Shown piece after piece: positions 42,537 to 51,480 of a stretch of 64,000 bases of DNA. The translations under genes were made by a program, and so were the position numbers. The stretch lies in the NCBI GenBank assembly GCA_023151115.1, contig JAKLJP010000012.1, positions 62,001 to 126,000 of the forward strand. Reading direction: 5' to 3'. Positions within the stretch are counted from its first letter, which is position 1. Every line of letters begins with the position of its first letter. The notes below the pieces were generated by a model. That model saw only the letters and a program-made list of their open reading frames with translations. It was not told the DNA's origin and ran no database searches. The DNA comes from Anaerolineae bacterium. Lineage in GTDB: Bacteria; Chloroflexota; Anaerolineae; 4572-78; J111.

Positions 42537-42625
42537 CAAACCCTCAGAAATAGTGGGGACGCACTCCTAAATCGAACCCGTTGGTCATCCACCCCGTATG
42601 AGAGCTATATGCGCCTTGCTCATCC

Positions 42626-42769
42626 CTACGCTTCTATAATCTCGCCGTTGACATACCAAATTTGAGGGCTAACTTCATCCCAATCTATAAACGTCCACCA
42701 AATATTTTGGTTCTTATCAGCTCGAAATCGGTGAGAAGGCCAGAATCGTCGGAAAAATCTTCGCATCAT
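42626..42769 (-). CDS. Small basic/aromatic protein, 47 aa, unknown
   Basis: An ATG with an excellent AGGAAGTGA site opens a 47-codon frame: MMRRFFRRFWPSHRFR, then ADKNQNIWWTFIDWDEV, SPQIWYVNGEIIEA and TAG. The first 16 residues are strongly basic (seven Arg). The rest is acidic and rich in Trp (four in ~35). No homologue is recognised. The strong ribosome site and the strong terminator beyond it argue for a real gene. A stretch after it (42540-42620) superficially resembles tRNA parts but does not fold. Confidence 0.6.
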   Translation of the reverse strand: MMRRFFRRFWPSHRFRADKNQNIWWTFIDWDEVSPQIWYVNGEIIEA

Positions 42770-42915
42770 ATTCACTTCCTTTCAAAAAATCACTAAAACC
42801 AGCCAATCTTCTGAGGGTATAGAAACCTGATTACCACTTATCTTCTATCAAATTATAATCCAGGAGGGTTACAAACCAGTTACAGTTAGCCCGATTGCTG
42901 ATAGGAATAGCTATC

Positions 42916-43260
42916 CTAAGACTCTGTCTCTACATCTCCAATAACCGTCCAGCGGCGGGTGGGTTCGCTGGGGTAAGGAAGAGACAGCAGAGGCGTCGAG
43001 GGTGAGGTTAGCGCAGTCCGGTCGGCGGCATTGATGACCACTACGGGCGGGTGACCTGTCGCCTGGGGGCTGCCCGGCGCAAGGCCGGAGCGCTGGCGGG
43101 TCATCATAAACACTGCCAGGAGAGTTGTGGGGATGCCGGCCAGGATGCCTAAAACAACGCCCACAATCACCGCCAGGGCATCCGCGCTCACCCGTGTGCC
43201 GAAGACAATCCCAAACGTCACCGCAAATACAATACCGATGATTAATAGACCACGTTTCAT
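42916..43260 (-). CDS. Small membrane protein, unknown function
   Basis: 114 aa. Two hydrophobic helices, ~4-22 and ~28-53 (LLIIGIVFAVTFGIVFG and ALAVIVGVVLGILAGIP), separated by TRVSAD. A soluble Pro/Ser-rich tail follows. Not recognised. It follows the FtsK-like gene on the same strand after a heptamer array (83-bp gap), so it may be co-transcribed from the same promoter. Codon use looks genuine. Confidence 0.6.
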   Translation of the reverse strand: MKRGLLIIGIVFAVTFGIVFGTRVSADALAVIVGVVLGILAGIPTTLLAVFMMTRQRSGLAPGSPQATGHPPVVVINAADRTALTSPSTPLLSLPYPSEPTRRWTVIGDVETES

Positions 43261-43275
43261 TTCTACGCTCGACTC

Positions 43276-43342
43276 GTGAAACGTGATGCGTGATGCGTGA
43301 TGATTCTAAGCAAAAAACTCTCACGTATCACTCTTCACGTCT
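43276..43342. repeat. Heptamer array and inverse after the FtsK-like gene
   Basis: GTGAAAC, GTGATGC x2, GTGATGA (43276-43303), then CTCACGTATCACTCTTCACG. The same unit occurs at 23142 and 51269. Confidence 0.92.
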
Positions 43343-44533
43343 TTACTTGATTAGCCGCAACTGGTGTCCAAACATCAACTCCAGCCCGCGGCGGCGTTTG
43401 GAACCGGAAGGAGCCAACCGTTCCAGGCGACCCTCTGTCCCCGTGGCCGCCAGCGTTTCACCCGGCCCGGACGCTTCCAGCCAGCCCCGGCTGGTCCGGT
43501 GATGCACCTGGAATTGGGCCACAATCTGCTGGATTTCCACTTCGGAAATGTAGGCCGCTTGAAACCGTGTTACCTGCCCCTTCGCCACCAATAAAAAATC
43601 GCCCCGCCCTAACAGTTTCTCCGCGCCTGTGCCGGGAATGCCGGAGGCTACTTTGGCGTCGTCGGCGCTGGCCACACTGCCGACCAGCCGGACAGGGAAG
43701 TTGCTGCGGGTCAACGAGCCAATGGTAGCTGCGAGCGGTTTTTGGGTGCAGGCGATGATATGCAACCCGGCGCTGCGGCCACGCTGGGTGAGGCGGGTCA
43801 TCAAGCGGTCCATAGCTTTGCCGCCCTGTTCCATCAAGTCGGCCACCTCGTCAATAAAAATGATGACGCGCGGCTCGAAGATATGTTCGCGGTCGCGCCG
43901 AACCATCTCTTCGACCATTTCCCCCAGCAAAAAGACGGCCTGGTGGACATCCACCGCCGTCGGCCGCAGCAAGTGCGGCAACCCTGAGTCGGAGTCGCAC
44001 AAGGGGCCAAAGCCCGTGCCTTTGGGGTCAATAAAAATCATCTGCACCTCACCCAGGCGATTATACAGGGCCAAAGAAAGGGCCATACTGCGCGCCAGGG
44101 CGGTTTTGCCTGAACCGGTCGTACCGGCGACCAGCACGTGCGCCACTTCGGGCGAAGAGAGACGGAGCAGTAAGGGCAGCCCGGCCTCGTCCATGCCCAA
44201 GATAGCCGACTGGCGCGGAATTTCGGGCAGCCGCCGGCAGAGGTGGGTCAGGCGGACAAGCTGGGCATCGGCACGGGGCACTTCGATGTGGATGGTCGGG
44301 CCTTGCCGCGAGACGCGCACATCGGGCGCGCCCAGGCGCAAGGCCATCTCTTCGGACAGAGCGGCGATGCGGGTCACTTTGGTGGTCAGTTCTGGCAGCA
44401 GTTGGTAGCGAATCCAGCGCGGCGTCACCGTACCCCCGGTTACCCGGCCCGGCACTCGATGGCTGGCCAGAATCAGTTCAATCTGATCGGCCTGGTATTC
44501 TAACATACGTTCAGCTTCGAGCGAAGTGACCAT
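43343..44533 (-). CDS. FtsK/SpoIIIE-like DNA translocase, soluble
   Basis: 396 aa, no membrane segment. An alpha-domain-like N-terminus (GPTIHIEVPRAD, then LRRLPEIPRQ-like linker) leads into the RecA-type motor: HVLVAGTTGSGKTALARSM (Walker A), IFIDPKGTGFGPL, IIFIDEVADLM (Walker B), and RLMTRLTQRGRSAGLHIIACTQKP. The gamma winged-helix domain of chromosomal FtsK is absent. It may be a plasmid/ICE-type or repair-linked DNA pump. A LexA-like palindrome in its promoter suggests damage-inducible expression (see 44567). Confidence 0.85.
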   Translation of the reverse strand: MVTSLEAERMLEYQADQIELILASHRVPGRVTGGTVTPRWIRYQLLPELTTKVTRIAALSEEMALRLGAPDVRVSRQGPTIHIEVPRADAQLVRLTHLCRRLPEIPRQSAILGMDEAGLPLLLRLSSPEVAHVLVAGTTGSGKTALARSMALSLALYNRLGEVQMIFIDPKGTGFGPLCDSDSGLPHLLRPTAVDVHQAVFLLGEMVEEMVRRDREHIFEPRVIIFIDEVADLMEQGGKAMDRLMTRLTQRGRSAGLHIIACTQKPLAATIGSLTRSNFPVRLVGSVASADDAKVASGIPGTGAEKLLGRGDFLLVAKGQVTRFQAAYISEVEIQQIVAQFQVHHRTSRGWLEASGPGETLAATGTEGRLERLAPSGSKRRRGLELMFGHQLRLIK

Positions 44534-44566
44534 AACAATCCTAACTTTTGTCCAATTCTTAAGTCA

Positions 44567-44595
44567 ATTATATAGAACATTTGTTCTATTGTCAA
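44567..44595 (-). promoter_or_regulatory. Consensus promoter with embedded LexA-like operator
   Basis: On the minus strand TTGACA (44590-44595), exactly 17 bp, then TATAAT (44567-44572). The spacer contains the perfect inverted repeat TAGAACA-TT-TGTTCTA (44573-44588), matching the GAAC-N4-GTTC form of LexA boxes of Gram-positive type. Repressor binding would block RNA polymerase. It drives the FtsK-like gene. Confidence 0.8.
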
Positions 44596-44671
44596 GAACA
44601 AAAATACAAAAATAACCCGATTTTAAGGTTAGTGAGTCGGTCAGGTAAAGTTTGAGTCAGGGGGGAGAAAC

Positions 44672-44710
44672 ACAAAAACAGGAGGCCGAATAACCTCCCG
44701 GCTCCTGTTT
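44672..44710 (-). terminator. Terminator after rpsT
   Basis: Minus strand ACAGGAGCCGG, loop, CCTCCTGTTTTTGTG: stem AACAGGAG/CTCCTGTT with T-run. It lies 35 bp beyond the rpsT stop. Confidence 0.85.
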
Positions 44711-44744
44711 GGGGATAAACTATTTTGCTAAAAAGTAGAAAATG

Positions 44745-45017
44745 TTAAGCGGCGGCTTTGGCCTTATTCAAGGCTTTAACCAGGCGAGATTTGCGGCGGG
44801 CGGCGTTATTGCGGTGAATAATGCCTTTTTGGGCCGCTTTATCCAAAGCCTTAATCGCTTGCCGGACCGTCTCGGCGGCGCTCTCTACGTCTTTGCCCTC
44901 AATCTGGAGCCGCGCCTTTTTGACAAAGGTGCGGGCAGTGGCGCTAAAGTAGCGATTGTGGGCGCGTCGTTTTAGATTTTGGCGGGCGCGTTTGGCAGAT
45001 GATCTAATGTTAGCCAA
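44745..45017 (-). CDS. rpsT: 30S ribosomal protein S20
   Basis: 90 aa from a TTG start with AGGAG seven bases upstream (LANIRSSAKRARQNLKRRAH). The basic helical bundle and the signatures (RTFVKKARLQIEG, KALDKAAQKGIIHRNNAARR, KSRLVKAL) are standard S20, which binds 16S rRNA in the body of the small subunit. The longer open frame upstream is not coding. Confidence 0.96.
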   Translation of the reverse strand: MANIRSSAKRARQNLKRRAHNRYFSATARTFVKKARLQIEGKDVESAAETVRQAIKALDKAAQKGIIHRNNAARRKSRLVKALNKAKAAA

Positions 45018-45225
45018 GTTAATTCTCCTAAAGCATTTTACTAAAAATTTTGCCACAGGACAGTGAGGTAGCATGCCCTGAGATAGTCTTACCGACAACG
45101 AAAAGAAATAATAGTTCAAAATATGATTTTTGTCAATTATGTACACTGACGGTTTTTGGACAAATAGAGGAATCTGAGGCAAAATTGACGTCCTACTGCA
45201 AACGTGAGGTCTGGATTGAAGGATT

Positions 45226-45990
45226 ATGCCCGTTCGCTGGACGATTTATTTTTTAATGGTGGCGGCACTGACGGCTTGCAATAACCCCATTGCTCTCCTT
45301 TTAGCCACACCGACCCCGACCCTCACCCCGACCGCCACCGCCACCCCCACACCTCCGCCGACCTTGACCTCCACCTCTACCCCGACCCTCACGCCTACAA
45401 CTACCCCTTTCCCAACCAACACGGCTACCCCAACACCTCCCCCGCTCCCTACAGATACACCGACTCTGCCCCCTACCGAGACCTCAGCCCCGACCCCCAC
45501 ACCCGATGTTCCGCTTCCGGCCACTTCCACGCCGGCCCCAACCGAAACGCCCCAATCGGCGGTTGATTTCCGCATTGCTTCGTGGCGGCTGTGGCCGCTG
45601 GCGCTCAACAGCGGCTGCGCCAAGGGGATGCATGTTATTTTTATTCACGTGCTCGACGTGAACGGCCAACCCCTGGATGGGGTGGTGGTCGGCGATAGCT
45701 GGAACAATGTCGAAGTAACCAGCGGCAATAAGGGGCCGGGCCGAACCGAAATTGACCTGTGGACCAACACAATGGAAATCACTGTCAAACGCGACGCCGC
45801 CACCGGCCGGCCTTACACCAGCGAAGTCAGTTTTCCCTTCAGCTCGTTTTTAACCACCATTCCCGACGAGCAGCTGATCCAGGCCGGCTACTGCGCCAAC
45901 GAGATTGAGTGTCAATGGAAGCGGCAAAACGACTCTTACTATTGCGGGGGACACTATTCGTGGGAAGTGATATTTCAGCGGACGTGGTGA
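45226..45990 (+). CDS. Lipoprotein with Thr/Pro-rich stalk
   Basis: 254 aa. Signal peptide with lipobox LTAC (Cys18), so anchored outside the membrane. Residues ~28-110 are a Thr/Pro/Ser stalk with TPTPTLTPT-like repeats. The C-terminal ~140 residues are a globular domain (FRIASWRLWPLALNSGCAKG, HVIFIHVLDVNGQPLDGVVV, then a Cys-rich end) like an Ig or carboxypeptidase-regulatory fold. Role unknown. It converges on GT39 genes (20-bp gap), and the Thr-rich stalk would be a good O-glycosylation substrate (inference). Confidence 0.85.
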   Translation: MPVRWTIYFLMVAALTACNNPIALLLATPTPTLTPTATATPTPPPTLTSTSTPTLTPTTTPFPTNTATPTPPPLPTDTPTLPPTETSAPTPTPDVPLPATSTPAPTETPQSAVDFRIASWRLWPLALNSGCAKGMHVIFIHVLDVNGQPLDGVVVGDSWNNVEVTSGNKGPGRTEIDLWTNTMEITVKRDAATGRPYTSEVSFPFSSFLTTIPDEQLIQAGYCANEIECQWKRQNDSYYCGGHYSWEVIFQRTW

Positions 45991-46009
45991 AGCAGCGCCA
46001 GAGGCACTA

Positions 46010-48235
46010 TTACTTCCCTGAATCGCCGGCCACCATCTCGCGCGGCACAATTTGGAAGCTTTCCTCCAGCGGAAAAACGCCCACCGTTTCGCCCGTAGCC
46101 GGCCGCTCTATCCAGGCGGCCAGGCGGTATTCGCCCGGTGGGGTATCGGAGAAGATGACCAGCGCAAAATCGTCACGGACGACCATACCATCCCGCCACT
46201 CGGCCCGCGCCACCGGAGCGACCGTTTCAATGGGATTGCCGTAGCCGCGCGTCTGGCTATTGTCGTCAACCAGGCTAATTCGCAGTTTGTCACCCTCGGC
46301 CTGGCCCTGCCACTCCCAATACAGCGAGATGAGGACCACGCTTTCGGGATAGGCCGTTGTCACCGGCCGGCCGGCCTCGTCGGTGAGACGGTAGCCCAAT
46401 AACTCCGCCTGCCCCACTAGCCGGGCCTCCCCGGCCAAAACGTGCGGCAGGCTCAGCGAGGGATAAATCCAGGCGTAATTCAGCCTGTTCAGTGTAACCG
46501 TATAGACCGGCGACGCCGATGCCTGGAAAAATTGCAACGCCCCTTCTGAGGGCAATTGGCGCTGGGTCTGGTTGATATAAAAAACCACGTAATCGGCGGC
46601 CAGGCCCGGCTTGGGACTGCGCGAAATTTTCTCATCATCAATTTCATAAATGGAGTGGCCCTTAAAATAAGGCTCAAAGGTGGTGCTGTACCAGGAAACA
46701 ACCTTAAGCGTTTCGGCGTTGGGCAGCGTGTTGAGAAAAGCCGCCGCCTCATCCAAACCCTCACCCCAGCCGACCTGTATCAGCCGCGCCGCGGCCTGCC
46801 CTCCCCCGGCCAGGGGATTATAAAAAGAAAAATAGTAAGGGTAGGTCGGTAGAACAAATGCGGTCTGAACCATCAGGATAATTAGGGGCAGAAGCCACTT
46901 GGTGCGTGGTGCGTGAGGCGTGAAACGTGAAACGTAAAGATAACCCATCGCAGCGAGCATCGTCAGCGGGGGGAAAATGGGGAGTAAATAACGGTCTTGT
47001 TTTTTGCCACCGTAGGTGACGAGGAGGGTGTAGAAGAGAATGTAGGCAAGGAGGATAAGTGAAGCGTGAAGCGTGAAGCGTGAGGAGGCAGGGTCAGCTT
47101 GTTGTTGCTCCAGTGCCTCACCGATTCGCCCATTCGCCATTCGCCGGCTCACGACCTGCCAGAGGAGTAACCCTATCCCTACCAGCACCACCGGCGTGGT
47201 CCGAAAAAGGGCAACGATTGGATAAAACAGCCAGCCGGGGTCGGGGACGGGTTGGCCCCAAAAGAAGCTGCCTTTGGGATGAGCGCCGCCCGAAGCCCGC
47301 AGGGCATCATTCAGAATCGCCGTCACCGGACCAAGCGGGTCAACCCACATGGCCGGCCATAGTAACACAAAGACCACCACCGCCGCCAGCGACCACCAAA
47401 CCATATCTTTGAGCCAGCGGCCTAACATCGTTGTGTGTTGCGCCACTAGGGGGCCTTCGGCTCTATTGCCTGTTGCATTTATTTTGTTTTGCCAGAAGTA
47501 AGTCAGGAGCGTAGTTGCGGCGGTAAACAATCCGATAGACAGCGCGGGGTATTTGGAGAGACAGGCCAGGCCGGCGAAAGCACCGGAAGAAAGGATGAAG
47601 GCAGAAGGCAGAAGGATGAAATTTTCTTTTCCGCCTTCATCCTTCTGCCTTCCGTCTTCTGTTGCGGCGCGGATGAGGGCCAGCAGGGAGAGCCACGTGA
47701 AGGTGCTGGCAAAGGCGTCGTGGCCGAGGATACGAGAAAGGGCCAGGGAGAAGGGGTCGAGGGCCAGGAGAGCAGCGGCCAGAAATGCACCCTGCCGGCC
47801 CAGGAAAGGCCGGCTCCACCGGTAAGTCAATCCCACCGCCAAAGCCGCTACCAGCACCCCCGGCAGCCGCAAGGTAAAAAGCATGGCCGGGTCAAGCGGG
47901 TCAAAGGGGATGGTCCGCCCAAACTCGAGCAGCGAACCAGGCGCGCCCTGTCGCAGATATTCCAGCCCCATTCCTAGCGCCCCGGCCCACATGGTGGTCA
48001 CACCGGGCGCCGGGCTGAGCGATACATTTTCGATGAAGGGAACCTGGCCACCGGGGGCTGTATTGGCCCAATCACCCTGCAGCAGGGCGTCGAAAAAAAT
48101 ACGGGAACGGCCAAACCAGGAGCGGGCTTCGTCGGCGGTCAAAAAAACTGTCAGGCCGGGCAGCCGAAAGGCCAAAGCCAGGACAACACAGCCCAACCAA
48201 GCCCACAGATCGAACTTTTTAGCCGGAGGTATCAT
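46010..48235 (-). CDS. GT39-family membrane glycosyltransferase (paralogue 3)
   Basis: 741 aa from MIPPAKKFDLWAW; the frame extends 22 codons further. Membrane helix, then FLTADEARSWFGRS with the Asp-Glu pair of the family, PGVTTMWAGALGM and ALDPFSLALSRILGHDAF, and about ten helices. KKQDRYLLPIFPPL and YYFSFYNPLAGG are shared with the next two genes. One C-terminal beta module (LISLYWEWQGQ, GEYRLAAWI). Heptamer arrays interrupt loops at 46901, 47059-47146 and 47573. Paralogous to the two upstream genes; probably sequential transcription on the minus strand with 216 bp between. Confidence 0.85.
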   Translation of the reverse strand: MIPPAKKFDLWAWLGCVVLALAFRLPGLTVFLTADEARSWFGRSRIFFDALLQGDWANTAPGGQVPFIENVSLSPAPGVTTMWAGALGMGLEYLRQGAPGSLLEFGRTIPFDPLDPAMLFTLRLPGVLVAALAVGLTYRWSRPFLGRQGAFLAAALLALDPFSLALSRILGHDAFASTFTWLSLLALIRAATEDGRQKDEGGKENFILLPSAFILSSGAFAGLACLSKYPALSIGLFTAATTLLTYFWQNKINATGNRAEGPLVAQHTTMLGRWLKDMVWWSLAAVVVFVLLWPAMWVDPLGPVTAILNDALRASGGAHPKGSFFWGQPVPDPGWLFYPIVALFRTTPVVLVGIGLLLWQVVSRRMANGRIGEALEQQQADPASSRFTLHASLILLAYILFYTLLVTYGGKKQDRYLLPIFPPLTMLAAMGYLYVSRFTPHAPRTKWLLPLIILMVQTAFVLPTYPYYFSFYNPLAGGGQAAARLIQVGWGEGLDEAAAFLNTLPNAETLKVVSWYSTTFEPYFKGHSIYEIDDEKISRSPKPGLAADYVVFYINQTQRQLPSEGALQFFQASASPVYTVTLNRLNYAWIYPSLSLPHVLAGEARLVGQAELLGYRLTDEAGRPVTTAYPESVVLISLYWEWQGQAEGDKLRISLVDDNSQTRGYGNPIETVAPVARAEWRDGMVVRDDFALVIFSDTPPGEYRLAAWIERPATGETVGVFPLEESFQIVPREMVAGDSGK
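46901..47665 (-). repeat. Heptamer arrays in GT39 paralogue 3
   Basis: GGTGCGT x2, GAGGCGT, GAAACGT x2 at 46901-46935; GTGAAGC x3 plus GTGAGGA at 47059-47086 with CATTCGC-type units at 47121-47146; and AGGATGA/AGGCAGA units with their inverse (CTTCATCC, CTTCTGCC) at 47573-47665. Ordinary coding sequence lies between them. Confidence 0.9.
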
Positions 48236-48517
48236 CGGCTGCCCATTGTACCATCGGCCACAGACGCAAGCAAGCGCAGCCAACAGAGGGTAAGAACCCA
48301 CAGTACGTACCTTACGGCAGCGTGACTTACTGCCTGCCCCCGCCGACGACCACGACCTGAGCTATCCGCCAACAAAATCTTCCAAATACAAAGCAGTTAA
48401 ACATTTTTGCTTGGTATTATATCTCTCCTGAAGGAAGTAACCAAAGTGTGTAATAGGCCTAACCGTTGCGCAATCAGACGGAAGATGTTTCCAAAAGCAT
48501 CAAAACTGAAACATAAT

Positions 48518-51328
48518 TTAATCCGTGTTCTTAAGGGTCAGGCTGCCAAAGGAAAGTTTTTTTATTTGCCCATTATCGAGTGAATCAGGCAGGATGAGGT
48601 CAAAGTAATACGAGCCGGGCGGCGTATCGGGCAGCAAGTCGAGCCGCCAGGAAGTCCGAATAATATCGCCGGGCTGCCAGAGGGTATCCGCCGGGTGCAG
48701 CGTTTCAGCCAGGCTCAAGTCGAACCAGGCCTGCTGAGCCTTGTCGCCGGGGTTCATCAAGCCCACGTGCAAGCTAAAATCGGCGGGGATAGGTTGTTCG
48801 ACCCGCCAATAGAGTTCCAGCGGAATAACGGGCGAAGCAGCGGACAGGTTGGGGGGGTAAGTGGTTCCCAGCAGGGTCAGCACCTCGCCTAAAGGCTGGT
48901 CCACCGGCCTGGCGTTTGCCGGCAACCGGTACGCTGTTGGGGTTTCCGTATGGCCCACTGTTATCAGCGATTCGGTTATGGGCAGGGTAAACAGAAGTTC
49001 GCCGCTGGTTACAGCCGGGGCGGCGGTGTAGAAGCCGATTTGCAACTGATATTGGCCCGGCGGCATGTCACCTGGCGGGGTCAAAGCGCCATGCTCGACA
49101 ATAATTTCGCCCTGCCGCCACTTTTCCGGGGGTGGATTTTGAGCAGCCAGAGGTTGGCTCTGGCCCTCGGCCCACAGACGCTCCTGACCATCCACCAGAC
49201 GAAAGAAAAAAACCTCGTCGGGCCGTTTACCTAGATATTCCCAATAAAGCTCAAATTCGGCCGGCCGGCCCGGACTGAGCGGCGCGTCACCCTTAGTCCA
49301 CTGCCAGGCCAGCAGCGAAGCGATGCCGCTGTAGGTTTGGTCTTCAATGTAATGGTCAATACCCAAACTGGGGTAAATCCAGGCGTAATCCAGCCCTTGC
49401 AAGGTGATAACCTTCTCCGGCTGGCCGCGCGACTCGAAATAATCGAACATGATTTCATCGGGGAAGCGGCGCTGGGTTTGATTGATGTAAAAAACCACAT
49501 AATCTCCGGCCAGGGCTTTGCCTTTTTCCTGAGAGTAGCTAATCGAATCGCCATGATAGAAGGGAGCAAAGGTAGACTCGTACCAACTGGCGACACGGGT
49601 ACGGCTGGGGTCGGTGTGCTCGTTAAGGTAAGCGGCGGCTAAATCCAGCCCTTCGCCCCAACCAATCGTCACCGCCTGAGCCGCGCCGCGCAATCCGCCC
49701 AGGAGCGGATTGAAATAGGTGAAATAGTAGGGGAAGCTGGCAAAAATAAGAGCAGCTTGCAAAAGGATGATGAGGAGGTAAAAGGTGAGGCGTGAGGCGT
49801 GAGGCGTGAGGCGTCCCACCGGGAGGCTTCGCGCTGGGACGAGGTTGGTAAATCGTAAATCGTAAATCCAAAATCTAAAATCCAAAATCCAGAGTAGTCC
49901 GGCGGCGGCGATGAGATTGAGCCAGGGATAAACCGGCAAAAAGTAGCGGTCCTGTTTTTTCTCGCCGATGGTCATGAGCAGGTAAAAGCCAACGATAAAA
50001 AGAAGGATGAGGGGGAGGTAGCGGGGGAAGGGGGAAGGAGGAAGGAGGAATAAGGAAGATGGAAGGTTCACAGGGCGAGTTGGAGGTTTACCTTCCGATT
50101 CCCCAAACTTCGCACACCATTCGCCTTTCCCTGCTTGGCTTTTTCGCTGGTGGAGGGGCCAGGCGATCAGGGCGCTGACTACGCCGGCCAGGACCAGCGG
50201 CGAGGTGCGGTAAAGCCAGGTGACGGGATAGAAGAGCGCGCCGGGGTCCTGAGAAATTTCGCCCAGGAAGAAATTACCTTTGGCGTGGCCGCCGGTGGCG
50301 TACTTGCTGCCAATAAAAATGACCGTCTGTACCGTTTCCAGGGGGGCCACCCACATCGCCGGCCAGAAAGCAAAGACAATGGCTATGGCAACGGCAAACC
50401 AGAGGAGGCCATCGCTTATTAAAAGGATGAAGGATGAGGGATGAGGGATGAAAAATTTTTTTCTGACTTCATCCTTCATCCTTCCGCCTTCCCAGAAGAA
50501 CCAGAGGCCCGTCAAAGCGATAAAGGGCATGAGAAAGAGGGAGGGGCTTTTGCTCAAAAAAGCCAGGCCGGCGCAAAAGCCGGAGAGCAGCAGCCAGAGG
50601 CGATCCCGGAAGAAATGACCGGGGACCGGAGACCTCTTCGATAGGCTCAGGGCAGGCCGGGGACTCGCATCTCCGAAACCAATTACGGACTTCTGACTTC
50701 TGGCATCTTCTCCCCAATAAATAAACGCGCACAAGACCGACAGAGTCATAAACGTTGTGCCCAGGGCATCGTGGTGGATGACGCGAGAGAGGGCGATGTG
50801 AAAGGGGTCGAGAGCCATCAAAGTCGCCCCGAGTAGCGCAATTGCCTCACCGAATAAACGGCGGGCCAGCCAGTAGACTGCCACCACCCATAGCGAGGTC
50901 AGCAGCACTGTCCCCAACCGTTCTGGGGCAATGAAAGAAGCATCTACCGGATTGGTCGCTACGGCAACGACATAATCGTGCAGGGGGCCGGGGCGACCGT
51001 CCCACAGCCAGCGCAATAAAAAGCCAAAGCTGCCGGTCCACATGGTAGTCACGCCGGGATGGCCGGTGCGCAGGGTGCAGGCCAGGCCCTGGGCCATAAA
51101 CTGCCAGCTCTCCACTACGGAATCACATTGATAGGCCGGGTTGGTTAAACCGGCCAAAAAGTTGCGCGAGCGGTCAATCCAGAGGAATTCATCGGCGGTC
51201 AGGAAGCGGCCCAGATCGGGCAGGCGCGGGATAAGGGCGAGGAGGAAGAGGAAAAGGGAGGCGAGGAAGGGTGATGTGTGATACGTGATGCGTGACCTTT
51301 TAATTAATTTGTGCTCCACTTCACTCAT
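48518..51328 (-). CDS. GT39-family membrane glycosyltransferase (paralogue 4)
   Basis: 936 aa. FLTADEFLWIDRSRNF (acidic pair), HPGVTTMWTGSFGF, LDPFHIALSRVIHHDALG, GEKKQDRYFLPVYPWL and YYFTYFNPLLGG place it with its two neighbours. Two C-terminal beta modules follow (EFELYWEYLGK; LELYWRVEQPIPADF, WQPGDIIRTS). The N-terminus is encoded by a GTGATGC-type array, and three inner loops contain arrays. A copy of the hairpin element lies just upstream (51341-51475). Likely transfers a sugar from a lipid carrier to an exported acceptor. Confidence 0.85.
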   Translation of the reverse strand: MSEVEHKLIKRSRITYHTSPFLASLFLFLLALIPRLPDLGRFLTADEFLWIDRSRNFLAGLTNPAYQCDSVVESWQFMAQGLACTLRTGHPGVTTMWTGSFGFLLRWLWDGRPGPLHDYVVAVATNPVDASFIAPERLGTVLLTSLWVVAVYWLARRLFGEAIALLGATLMALDPFHIALSRVIHHDALGTTFMTLSVLCAFIYWGEDARSQKSVIGFGDASPRPALSLSKRSPVPGHFFRDRLWLLLSGFCAGLAFLSKSPSLFLMPFIALTGLWFFWEGGRMKDEVRKKFFIPHPSSFILLISDGLLWFAVAIAIVFAFWPAMWVAPLETVQTVIFIGSKYATGGHAKGNFFLGEISQDPGALFYPVTWLYRTSPLVLAGVVSALIAWPLHQRKSQAGKGEWCAKFGESEGKPPTRPVNLPSSLFLLPPSPFPRYLPLILLFIVGFYLLMTIGEKKQDRYFLPVYPWLNLIAAAGLLWILDFRFWIYDLRFTNLVPARSLPVGRLTPHASRLTFYLLIILLQAALIFASFPYYFTYFNPLLGGLRGAAQAVTIGWGEGLDLAAAYLNEHTDPSRTRVASWYESTFAPFYHGDSISYSQEKGKALAGDYVVFYINQTQRRFPDEIMFDYFESRGQPEKVITLQGLDYAWIYPSLGIDHYIEDQTYSGIASLLAWQWTKGDAPLSPGRPAEFELYWEYLGKRPDEVFFFRLVDGQERLWAEGQSQPLAAQNPPPEKWRQGEIIVEHGALTPPGDMPPGQYQLQIGFYTAAPAVTSGELLFTLPITESLITVGHTETPTAYRLPANARPVDQPLGEVLTLLGTTYPPNLSAASPVIPLELYWRVEQPIPADFSLHVGLMNPGDKAQQAWFDLSLAETLHPADTLWQPGDIIRTSWRLDLLPDTPPGSYYFDLILPDSLDNGQIKKLSFGSLTLKNTD
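49785..51296 (-). repeat. Heptamer arrays in GT39 paralogue 4
   Basis: GTGAGGC x4 at 49785-49812; TAAATCG x2, TAAATCC, AAAATCT, AAAATCC x2 at 49849-49890; purine-rich GGAAGGA units near 50022-50062; AGGATGA x2, GGGATGA x2 with inverse TCATCCT x2 at 50424-50482; GTGATGT, GTGATAC, GTGATGC, GTGACCT at 51269-51296 in the first codons. Ordinary coding sequence separates them. Confidence 0.9.
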
Positions 51329-51340
51329 GCTTTCAATCCA

Positions 51341-51475
51341 AAATCGTTACTACTCAGGCTCATGTCATTTCGAGCGACGAAGGAGCGAGAAATCCTCAGA
51401 GCACAATACCTAAAAGTGAGGTGTTGGGCATTTCTCCCTGCGGTCGGAATGACATGGCTGAGCAGTTATCCAAAA
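51341..51475. repeat. Interspersed inverted-repeat element, copy 6
   Basis: TTACTACTCAGGCTCATGTC at left and the near complement GACATGGCTGAGCAGTTATC at right. Inside, CATTTCGAGCGACGAAGGAG and GAGAAATCC / GCATTTCTCCC. It keeps the longest terminal repeats of the set, with copy 1. Confidence 0.88.
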
Positions 51476-51480
51476 TCGTT

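Noticed and set aside
42540..42625. Possible tRNA or tRNA relic on the minus strand (GGGTTCGATT and a CTCTCATAC-like loop)
   Set aside because: A T-arm-like string and an anticodon-like string are present, but no 7-bp acceptor pairing or 5-bp T-stem can be drawn.
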